NCBI GenBank assembly: GCA_028583415.1 | Contig: CM053267.1 | Coordinates: forward strand, 1,178,001-1,242,000 | DNA: 64,000 bases | Source: Protea cynaroides | Lineage: Eukaryota > Streptophyta > Magnoliopsida > Proteales > Proteaceae | Reading direction: 5' to 3' | Part shown: positions 22,860-31,841 of the stretch, piece by piece | Layout: every line of letters begins with the position of its first letter | Numbering within the stretch: the first letter of the stretch is position 1 | Notes under the pieces: generated by a model | What the model was told of the DNA's origin: nothing | The model's database searches: none | The model's input: only the letters and a program-made list of their open reading frames with translations | Made by a program: the position numbers and the translations under genes

Positions 22860-25163
22860 TGTAAGACCCACACTCTACTAACCCGATCTAACCGTGACGT
22901 GCCTGGTCTTCCCATCATAACCGGATCGAGTGGACCAACCGTACGAAGGAACCACAATGCCAGGTAAGGGAATTTACCTGAGCTTGTGTGGTCGACCACT
23001 CAATGAACAAAGTAAGACCAGTCAAATAGGTTGTGTGGTTGACATTTTGAGGGGTGTGGTCGACGAATTTTTCTACCATAGAATCGACCACACATTGCCA
23101 GATTAGACTCCATGATTTAGAAATTTTCCAAATCAAAGGAGATTTCTTTCCTACTTGTTGGAGGGCTCTATATGGAGAGTTAGTCTCTATATAGAGGACG
23201 TCCCTCTATCCTATCTCACTCTTTTGGATCAATCTTAAGCCCTAAACCTAAGAGAGAAAGAGAGAGGAAGAGAAGGAGAAGAAGACCTAGAGAGGAAAGC
23301 TTGGAGAAGGATTTGTAGAAAATATTTCTAGTTTTTTACAGCAAACTCAAGGTATGAAACTAGTCTCTGTAGAAATAAATCATATAGGATAGGAGTTTCC
23401 ATTGTAAATTGAGATGTTAAACCAATGTAAAATTTGACCACGCGATTCCCTAAGCAAATCTTAAAGGAAAATCATGTAGAATAGGTTAGCGTAAATAGCT
23501 AAGTAAAATTATGATTTAATGGCCATAGAATGGCTATATCATGAACCCTACAGATGAGCCTAGAAATTAACTCAGAAAGAACTCAGATTGAAAGTGAAAA
23601 TTTACCAGAAATCATGTGGTCGTAGCTGTGGCCACATTATACAAGACTACAAGGTTGACTACAGCTATTTGAAAAGTTTCCCAAAATTCATGTGGTCACA
23701 ACTATGGTCACATGATATACAACCGCAGGATCGACCACACCATATATGGTTGACACAAACATGAGACCACAAGATCGAACACTTAACCATTAAGGGCTCT
23801 GTTTCAATTTTTGACTACTCTAACTTGGTATAATCAAACCCTAACTTAAATCTATAAATTCCTTAGGTTCCCAAGTAGTTCAAAGCAACTTCAAAGGCTT
23901 GGAAGAGGATTTCACATCTCTTAGAGGTGAGAGAATAAGACCTAAACTAAAAGGCTAATAACACTCTATCCTTTCTTCTTACTTTTTGTTGTTTGATATG
24001 ATGCCATGCTTTGTAAGATTGTTGTGTATCTCACATGTCATCCAATATTTGTCATATATCTCCTCCTCATGCATATTGATTTTTGTCTATTTATATGCCA
24101 TGATGATGATGCTAGGAATAGGCATGTACTTGTGTATGTGGTTGATGTGTTGGATATGAGTGGGGCATCAGGGGGAGGATGTGTTACTGTGGTTCATCCT
24201 AACCACCAGACTCGAGCCCTATCTCTATTACGTTCTTTGCATTGACATCATCATATCGTCGTTACCTTAGTGGAACTAGTATGCTATAGGGCATCAGGGG
24301 GACGACGTGGTACCATAGTTTATCTTGACCACCAAACTCTAGCTCTATCTCTATGGGCATAATGAGGGATGCTGGGATAAGGCCTTGGATACAAATTATG
24401 ATGACATCTAGGGCTGGTTAGTTATGAGTCCAGTTTGTAAGCTCTCACCAGCAGGGGCTTACATGTTGGTATGGGTAGGGCATCAGGGGAAGTATTGGCA
24501 GTGTGTGATCTGGACAGTTTAGCTCTATCTCTATTCCATGGTGGGTGCATGTGGGATGGCAATGGTGTTTGATCCATTGGGTAGATTCACACACGCATGT
24601 ATAGAGGTGTGATGGTCGTCAATCCTTTCTATAGCACAGTTGCAAACTTAAACCAGATTAAAGTTATAAATATGACTGCATGCATATATTTTCCAATTTT
24701 TTTTTTAACTCATTGAGCCGTGATGAGTACTCACCCCTCAACGTCGTATATTTTTAGTTAACAATGTAGGTACCACAGTGGAGGACTATATGAAAGCACA
24801 CCGTATAGACACATGGTAGCTATGGACGTGCAAGCTGTGGAGGACATGCATGATCCTTCATGTGAGTGTTTTCAACGTGTTTTTTAGTAGTTTATTTACA
24901 TTAAGGTTTATAACATGTAGTAAACTACTTACTTTATGTTTTGAGTTACATGGAGATAATTGGATTTAAATTAGCATTTATCATGTTAAACCTCTGTTCA
25001 TTATTAATAAGACTTCCATTATTTATATTATTACCTCTGATTATGTTGTGGAAGGTGAATCTGGTTTGGATTATTGGCACGGTCTTTACAAGATCCTGGT
25101 TGAACCGTTGGTTCTTATGATAGTTCATCACACTATTGGCTAGTCCAGAATTAGGTTGCGACA
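22860..25163 (+). repeat. Solo LTR (subfamily II) in the leader of element D
   Basis: Starts TGTAAGACCC and ends GGTTGCGACA, 2304 bp. Flanks TGTTA and AGTTA are a probable target duplication with one change. GGTCGACCAC-like motifs occupy U3 (22988-23070) and the intron (23610-23760). Donor CTCAAG|GTATGAAA is near 23351. The micro-ORF region near 24778-24890 keeps GTTVEDYM and HDPSCECF but has lost a base. Confidence 0.92.
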
Positions 25164-25616
25164 AGTTAACCCAACCGAAATGAAAAGATTTGATAAGTTA
25201 AAGATTTGCATACCTTTAAAGTTGTTCAACATTGAATTGTGTTGGGAATGAGTAAAATGGACCAAGAAAATGATTGGAGATGGTCCCTAGCCTTTCTCTC
25301 CTTCATTCCCTTGTTCAAATTGAGAAAGAGAGGGAAACTGACAACACCCGACCCTATTTAAACACATTTTCAATTAAGTTGGTTAACAAAATCGATCTGA
25401 TCGACCACCTCGATTGATCACCTGCTGACAAAAATCTTAGATTCGTTTATTTTTAGAATTTTTCATCATGAACCCCATTGTTGCATTCTATAACATGATT
25501 ATAGAATATTATTAAGTAATAATTAATCATTGGAACAAAATTTTGGATTATGTTAACTTGTTACTAATACTGAATATCAATATGCTATATAGGAATAGAC
25601 AGCAGCATTTTTAAAT
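25164..25616 (+). other. Element D leader upstream of gag
   Basis: Matches in position the divergent promoter region of C (29996-30504) and E (46396-46911). A minus-strand donor-like AAAG|GTATGC lies at 25213, where the aORF intron donor would be expected. It contains GATCGACCACC-like motifs near 25395-25420. Confidence 0.5.
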
Positions 25617-25740
25617 GGCCCCTAATACCCATAGCAGTTGACGAAATCTGAATGATGATCAAGGTACCACGAAAAACACACCCTTGCCTCCTACTGCTAC
25701 TGAAAATGTTCCGCCTCCTCCACCTCCCCCTGTGAGGACT
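25617..25740 (+). pseudogene. Element D gag, first part (cut by element C)
   Basis: ATGGCCCC starts a frame that, after an early stop, continues through a proline-rich stretch (PPTATENVPPPPPPPV), comparable to the Pro-rich N-terminus of C gag. It is interrupted at GGACT (25736-25740), which is the target site of element C. The frame resumes at 51962. Confidence 0.6.
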
Positions 25741-26104
25741 TGTATGACCCATATCGAACTAACCGGTCTTACCACCTTGTACCAGGTCTACCTATCATGG
25801 TCGAGCCGAATGGACCAAGTGCATGAAGGAAATAGCAAGACCAGATATGAAACAGACCAAAAAATAGTAAAATAGGGGGTAGGGTCGCATACCTAAACAG
25901 GTAGGGTCGATCCCACCTCATCAGGAAGTCAGACCCATGAATTTTAGTCCTAGGGTCGGACAATTGAGACCCTAGGGTCGACGGGATCTCCAACCCTAGC
26001 ATCAACCCTAGGATCACTAACAGAAACCGTAAATAGGAAACTTTCCTAATTTCAAGGGGATTCTTTTCTAATCTCAATGGGATTTATTTTGGGAGGTTTT
26101 CCTC

Positions 26105-26112
26105 TATAAATA
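26105..26112 (+). promoter_or_regulatory. TATA box of the 5' LTR of C
   Basis: TATAAATA in CCTCTATAAATAGGACG, about 365 bp into the LTR, followed by CTTTCACTCC and AAACCCTAATTG. This is the promoter for the full-length element RNA. Confidence 0.75.
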
Positions 26113-26246
26113 GGACGTCTCTTAGCTTCTTTCACTCCTTTTGAAACCCTAATTGAAAGAGAAGAGAATGAGAAGAGAAGGAGAATTGGAGAAGAAGACT
26201 AAAAGGAAGAAATTCAGAGAAACCTCTGAATCTCAGCAAACCTAAG

Positions 26247-27613
26247 GTATGGATATGCTTTCCATGAATTGTTTAAGACCTTAGAATAGTTCACGAAGAG
26301 GTTATGATCTAGGAGAAACCCAAATCATCCATCCATGTGAAGATTTCAATGAAATCCATGGAGGGAATCATGGTAGACAAAGTAAGGAAGTAACCTGAGT
26401 TTAAAGCCAAAGGACCCAAACTTAAAAGATTAGACTGTAGAATGAAAAGGTCGACTCAAACCACGTGCGGTCTCACATAGGGTTGATTGGGAATCGACCC
26501 TACCAGACCACAGGATCGACCCCTAGCTTCCAGAAAGTCCAGGGAAGCTGCGGTCGCACCTAGGGTCGATGGGACAATCGACCCTAGCGTCGACCCTATA
26601 CCCTAGGGTTGCAAAAACCTGTGACCCTACCTGCGACCCTAGCTTTACAGCAAGCTTAAAACTGTCAGAATGAATTCTAATTAAAATCTATCGACTTGTT
26701 AGGATTTCCTATTGATATAAAGGTGATTCTTAGAGCTTGAAAAAGGATTTACACTCAAGCAAAGGTAAGGGAACAAGACCTACACTAATTGGCTAATAAT
26801 AAACTGTTTTTATTTCTTGAGTCCAATGCCATGACTGATTCTATGCGTGTATGCTTGTAATGTGCATTCAACATGTCATCCAATATTCATGCTATTAATG
26901 TTCATGCATATTTAATTCTATTTATTTATAACATGATGATGATGATGATGCTAGGAATAGGCATGTGAATGTATGTGTGTGGTTAGTGTGCTTGATGCGA
27001 GTGGAGCATCAGGGGGAGGACGTGATATTGTGGTGTGTCCTGGTCACCAGACTCTAGCTCTATCTCTACTCAAGTCTTGTCCACTGACATCGTCATATCA
27101 CCGTTACCTTAGCAGAACTATTACGTCATAGGGCATCAGTGGAGGTGGTCTCGGACCGTGTAGTCTTTGACTCTGTCGGGGGGCCTTAGCTCTATCTCTA
27201 TGGACGTATTGAGGGATGCTGGGGTGAGGCCTTGGATACACTATTTGACATTAGGATTGGTTAGTTGCGAGCCCAGTTTGCAAGCCCTCACCAACAGGGG
27301 CTTACGTATTGGTATGGATAGAGTATCAGAGGAAGTGTGATGCGGTGCGTTCCTAAGCACTTTAGCTCTATCTCTATTCCATGGTGGGTGCATGTGGGAC
27401 GGCAATAACGATATTCATTGGGTGGCTTCACACACTCGTGTATAGAGGTGAGGCGGCCACTGAACCTTTCTATAGCACATTGCAAACTTATATACCAGAC
27501 CACAGATATGAATTGAATGCATGTATATGTTTGTTGCATTGTTTTGTTTGATCACTGAGCCGTGATGTGTGCTCACCCTTTTTGAATTCGAATATTTTTA
27601 GTTGATGATGCAG
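26247..27613 (+). other. Candidate 5'-UTR intron in the 5' LTR of C
   Basis: Donor CCTAAG|GTATGG and acceptor TTTTTAGTTGATGATGCAG bound 1367 bp. The E LTR has the same pair on the minus strand (38759 to 37378). Splicing would bring the micro-ORF close to the cap. The donor could instead join the acceptor-like ATGATTTTCAG just before gag (30480). Confidence 0.5.
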
Positions 27614-27621
27614 GTACCACT

Positions 27622-27735
27622 ATGGAAGATTATATGAATGCTTCTGTGTACGGGCACGTGACTACAATGGAGGCTGAAGATATAGTGGAGACACATGACT
27701 CCTCTTGCGAGTGCAACTCATGCGATTTTGATTAG
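27622..27735 (+). CDS. Micro-ORF in the 5' LTR of C (37 aa)
   Basis: The first ATG after the acceptor starts MEDYMNASVYGHV and the frame ends HDSSCECNSCDFD. Same frame and stop as the other LTR copies, with a slightly earlier start. Acidic, with clustered Cys. Function unknown. Confidence 0.4.
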   Translation: MEDYMNASVYGHVTTMEAEDIVETHDSSCECNSCDFD

Positions 27736-28017
27736 ATTTTTATATGAATTATTAAGGAAATGTAATTTGATATTTTATTTATTTATGTCTCAGTTGATAC
27801 AATATGACTGGATATTTTATTTATGATTATCACAGTTAGTTTCTGAGTTCATTTAATATTAAGACTTCTGCTATTGTGTATTTATTCTGATTATGGTTGT
27901 GGGTGTGTATGGTTTAAGCTAAGGGACATACCCTATTTGAGATCTTGGATTGAACCGTTGCTTTATTAGCGGTTCATCACACCGTTCTGAATAGTAAGGG
28001 ATTGGGGTGTAACAACT

Positions 28018-28029
28018 TGGTATCAGAGC
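28018..28029 (+). promoter_or_regulatory. Primer binding site of element C (tRNA-iMet)
   Basis: TGGTATCAGAGC, the standard site complementary to the 3' end of plant initiator tRNA-Met, three bases after the LTR. Reverse transcription would start here. Confidence 0.92.
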
Positions 28030-28299
28030 TCTCAGGCCTTGTCTTTTAAACCAGTATACTACCACAAAAGTTGTGAACTGAGATAGGATAAAATTTAAAA
28101 GTTATAATAATAACACATTATAAGCATCTATGTTGTTTGAGACAAAAATTAAAAGAGAATAATGCATCTATTAAATGAGAAACAAATTCATATACACTCA
28201 AATGAAAAACAAACGTATATACACATGTCTAAAGCGGAGTACAATCCATAATCCGAATAATTACTCTGTAGTACAAAAGAAAAATAAAAGAAAAATACA
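28030..28299 (+). other. Element C leader between PBS and the aORF 3' end
   Basis: AT-rich, no ORF. On the minus strand this is the 3' flank of the aORF and so would hold its polyadenylation region. The matching stretch in E (48708-49012) carries a long TA run. Confidence 0.6.
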
Positions 28300-29555
28300 T
28301 CAGGAAGCTGGAGGAGATGGGGGAGGCGGTGCCTCGCGATCTCTGTCATAGTCCTCAGCATAGACTCTAGTCAACCAAGCTACCTGAGTCTAGGTCATCT
28401 TAAGACTAGCTGTGAAATCAGAAACCCGCTGATCAGTCATGCGCTGAGCATCTAGAAGCTCTCCCACCCTCAGATCAGACATGCGCTAAGCCTCTCTAAT
28501 TTCACATAGTGTCCCTATCATGTCATCAGAAGGTGGGTGTGAAGGACTAGCTGAATATGAAGGACCAGCTCCCGTAGTATGTGTAGGTAATGGAGGAGGT
28601 ATGGAGTCCACATCCATGTACAAACGATCATCATCCCCAGCATTACCCCCATGAACCCCTGCTCCAGCGGCTGCTGGTGCTGCCTCAGTGTCTGCCATCT
28701 CCACCCTAGTACGAGGACACACCAGAGCGTTCCTCTCATCGTCGCTGACCTGAGCATCCCGCATGCCCATCTTACAGATGGCTTCCCAATCCAGAGGTGA
28801 TGAGAAGGATTTCTCCTGAATCCTCTCATCCACCAAATCAACACCCAGGCGAGTAAGAAATGTAGTGATCAGGCATCCATAAAGCAGGTTGCCAACCTGT
28901 CCTAGCAGTGTGGCACTGATCATCATCCGCATAATAATATAAGGGAGGCAAACAGGCTGCCTAGTGTAGATACAGTAGAGTAAGAACTGGGTCAACTGGG
29001 AGATCCTCTCGTAGTGCCCACTCTAAGGTATCAGGTTGTGCTGAATGATCTTACAGTACACCCGAGGCTCTGGACGTAGGTAGATCGCTTTCATCTGCAA
29101 GCGATCCTCTCTGATAAGCTGACGGTCTATCTCAGCCCTCATCTCCTAGGAAAACAACTGGGGCTCCCTGGGGGAGTAGTACACCAAGGGGCCGTTGTAT
29201 GAAATGCCAAGAGGTCCGCTAACTACCAATAGTCAAAGGAAACCTCTACTTCCTTGACGTAGCTCGCGATCCTGAGCTCTCTACCCCTCTCAGTATCATT
29301 GTGATCTCCCACCACCTGGAGATTACAATAAAACTGTCTCACCAAATCTGGACGAATACAGGCGTCGTAGGTGATCATGGGAAGCCAGCCCATGTCATCA
29401 AAAGCTCTCTCTACATCGAATAAGGCTAGACTAGCCAAGTCCACACGACGACCTCCCTCTACCTTCTTACGAGCGTAGCAGGCATATTGAGCCTCAGCCT
29501 CGTTAGAACGGAAACAAACTGGGTCGTAAACCCTAGGTATTTTGGTACGAGCCAT
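28300..29555 (-). pseudogene. aORF of element C: Transposase_32-like protein on the antisense strand
   Basis: Minus-strand frame of about 415 codons. N-terminus MARTKIPRVYDPVCFRS, then RRVDLASLALFDVERAF, DLVRQFYCNLQVV and SYVKEVEVSFDYW (29223-29555). An in-frame TAG (29223-29225) follows, then LADLL, the central RQPVCLPYIIMRMM...LTRLGVDL and PLDWEAICKMGMRDA blocks (28750-28990), an Ala/Gly and acidic linker, a 14-residue heptad repeat in two copies (about 28430-28495), and a Pro-rich end (PPPPSPP) before TGA at 28300-28302. Fits the plant 'putative plant transposon protein' family. The TAG, another stop in the repeat and at least one frameshift make it inactive here. Upstream lies a candidate intron. 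Its presence in four elements shows it is a standing part of this lineage. Role unknown. Confidence 0.65.
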
Positions 29556-29560
29556 CTTAT

Positions 29561-29995
29561 CTGCAAAAACAAAGAAAAACAGATAATAGCTTAGTAAAGA
29601 TGAAAAAACCCAAAACTTTTGGCATTATAATGACACAAATTAGTCAAAAGCCTCACTTTTCACCCATACACATGGGCAGGAGGACTTATATAGATTCTAA
29701 ACTATCCTGTAAGACTCATACAGTTGGAAATTTTATCTAAGAAGATTGAATTTGAAGAAATTTCAAGAAATTCAAAAATCTCGACAAATTAGGGCAAAAA
29801 TGGGAAATTTTATGTTTCACGATAACCAACCGATGAAACTCAAATATTTTTGAGGGCTTTCATCTATTGAGTCCAAAAAGACCTAATAAAAAATCAAATT
29901 TTTACGGTTGGAAAAAGTTTAATTTGAAGAAAATAATATAAATGAGCAAAAACCTAGTTAAGAAACCCTAAAAAATGAAACCGTAGAGAACATAC
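29561..29995 (-). other. Candidate 5'-UTR intron of the aORF in element C (435 bp)
   Basis: On the minus strand, donor CTATAG|GTATGTTCTC and acceptor TTTGTTTTTGCAG, ending 5 bp before the aORF ATG. The element E copy has the same borders around 443 bp. In the gag/pol direction these read as CT...AC, so they would not be removed from genomic RNA and could survive retrotransposition. Confidence 0.6.
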
Positions 29996-30504
29996 CTATA
30001 GAAAAAGAGTAGATGTCGAAAAGAGAAGCAAAAATGGGTCGGAGTTGTCACTATAGCAACTCAGAGGAATGAGCCGAGTCGGAAAGGAGGAAAAGGAATT
30101 AGAAATGGATCCCAAAATCGGGATTAAAAACCTGATTTTCAGTCCTAGGGTCGCATAATTCGAATAAGACATTCGACCCTACCTCCGACCCCCTCATCGA
30201 CCCTAGCCTCTCGGTGATCTGACAGAGAACTAGGGGTCAATCCTAGGGTCAGACACCCATTGACCCTACCATCGACCCTAGGCTCTCGGTAAGTAACAAT
30301 GATTCTCAGGGTCGCATACCCTAGGGTCGGACATCCATCGACCCTACCATCGACCCTACGATAGAAAATACAGTATTTTTGACAGAATGATCTGAAAAAT
30401 TTGAAAATATCATTGACTAGTGGATTTAAATATGAGAATAATGTATATGATGATTGCCTCACGTATTCTATGATTTTCAGGCATTACCACTACCAGAGCA
30501 GATA
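29996..30504. promoter_or_regulatory. Divergent promoter-like region between aORF and gag (element C)
   Basis: About 500 bp separate the aORF exon 1 side from the gag ATG at 30505. It contains a dense AGGGTCG/CGACCCT array (30143-30362), the same motif found upstream of the LTR TATA box. An acceptor-like ATTCTATGATTTTCAG ends at 30480 and is kept in E. No clear TATA on the aORF side. Confidence 0.45.
30143..30362. repeat. AGGGTCG/CGACCCT array in the internal promoter of C
   Basis: At least ten AGGGTCG- or CGACCCT-type words, in both orientations, within 220 bp. They recur roughly every 20-30 bp and come in TCGACCCTACC-ATCGACCCTA pairs. The matching array in E is at 46544-46765. Confidence 0.65.
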
Positions 30505-31782
30505 ATGGCTAGACGTAGAGTGACCAGACAAAACCGTAACTCTATTCCACCACCACTACCTGTGGAGGAAGACAACCATATACATCCTAAAACACAAGAG
30601 AATCCAAACATGGCACCGTCCATAGTTAATGAGCATACAAATCCTACAAATCTTCCAGCTCCACCTACATACCTGGCTATAGCCGTAATGAATTTGGCAC
30701 AACAGCTGCAGCAAATACAACAGGTATAAGCTACTATGCAAGCTGCCCATAGGCATGGTTTTTCCAACTGCACAGACGACACCGATGCCAGCAGGACAGG
30801 CAAGCACAGTCCCAGGGGGAAGTAACACGGTACCCCATGCACCTCAAACACCAGTCATGTAGGCTCAAGTACAAAACCCTGATGTAGCTCAAGGTGGATG
30901 TCAATACCAACCACCTATGAATGGGGCTTATGTTCCTCATCAACTAGACCACTCCAGACTAGTTAAGCATTTTCTGAAGATGAAGCCCAAAGAGTATAGT
31001 GGTAAGCCAGCTGATCCTTTGTGGCCAACACACTGATCGATGAGATGGAGAGGAATTTTATGATGATGATGGTGAATGAAGAGGAGAAAGTATTGTGTGC
31101 AATGTTCATGCTGAAAGGCGATGCACACCACTGGTGGAAGTCCACACGGATGTATCTGTTGACAAAGCATGCCCATCTGACCTGGGATATATATAAGGAG
31201 GCATTCTTTGAGAAGTATTTTCCTAGGAGTTTCAGAGATTCTATGGAGAAAGAATTCCTGAGTTTGTATCAGGGACAGATGACTGTTGATGCATATCAAC
31301 AATGTTATGAGGAGCTGTTCTTCTTTGCACCAGTCAGTATGCAAGCGGAAGATACAAAGACCCAAAGGTTCATCATGGGACTTAGGGGAAGCATACGTGA
31401 ACATGTTTTGGGACTTGAGAAGAAAATCTACAATGAAGTTGTACAAATTTCTCGAGTGATAGAATCGAGCCAGAAAGAGAGCTACTTTGCTCAAAATAGG
31501 GGAATCAAAAGGCCTAATGGGAATTCTTATAATGGAGGGAACACCAAGACATTCAAACCCTTCCATACTCAAGGCTTCAATGCTGTAGCCAAGACTAATT
31601 CAACAGCTCAAAAACCACAAAAGCCAAATAATGAAGGGGTAAAATGCTTTAACTGCAATCAATTGGGACATATTGCAAGGGAATGTCCTAAGCCCAGGAA
31701 GCAACTACAACAAGGAAGAGTTTACGCTGTTATATCTGAGGATGCTGTCGCATCGCCTGATGTGGTCACAGGTATGACCTGA
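30505..31782 (+). pseudogene. Element C gag
   Basis: MARRRVTRQNRNS start (30505) with a Pro-rich N-terminus. An upstream in-frame ATG at 30454 (MPHVFYDFQ) is also kept in E. The capsid core includes HHWWKSTRMYL and WDIYKEAFFEKYFPRSFRDSM (about 31120-31240) and LSLYQGQMTVDAYQQCYEELF (about 31255-31320). A CCHC zinc knuckle CFNCNQLGHIARECP lies at 31646-31690. Stops: TAA at 30727, TAG at 30860-30862 (also present in E), and a frameshift near 30750-30830. Without splicing, translation ends at TGA 31780-31782. Gag packages element RNA. Confidence 0.9.
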
Positions 31783-31841
31783 ATCTTGTCATTTTGTGTT
31801 ACATTGTGTGAGCATGTACACTAAATAAAAATAAATCACAA
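31772..31841 (+). other. Candidate gag-protease intron, 70 nt (element C)
   Basis: Donor GTCACAG|GTATGACC. The acceptor position has CACAA where E has CACAG, so it has mutated in C. Removal joins GTC ACA G to GT ATC GTA and puts gag in frame with protease. E has the same 70 nt segment (45064-45133) and D an 82 nt one (53083-53164), both frame-joining. Confidence 0.6.

Larger units (their letters stand above)
25741..28014 (+). repeat. 5' LTR of element C (2274 bp)
   Basis: Starts TGTATGACCC and ends GGGGTGTAACA, each with one change from the family ends. AGGGTCG/CGACCCT clusters at about 25878-26020 and 26470-26640, TATA box at 26105, donor and acceptor at 26247 and 27613, a GATGATGATG run near 26935, and micro-ORF 27622-27735. 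Confidence 0.93.

Noticed and set aside
30477..30851. Minus-strand ORFs over the gag start of C, and plus-strand ORFs over gag of E
   Set aside because: Low-complexity mirrors of the Pro/Gln-rich gag N-terminus.
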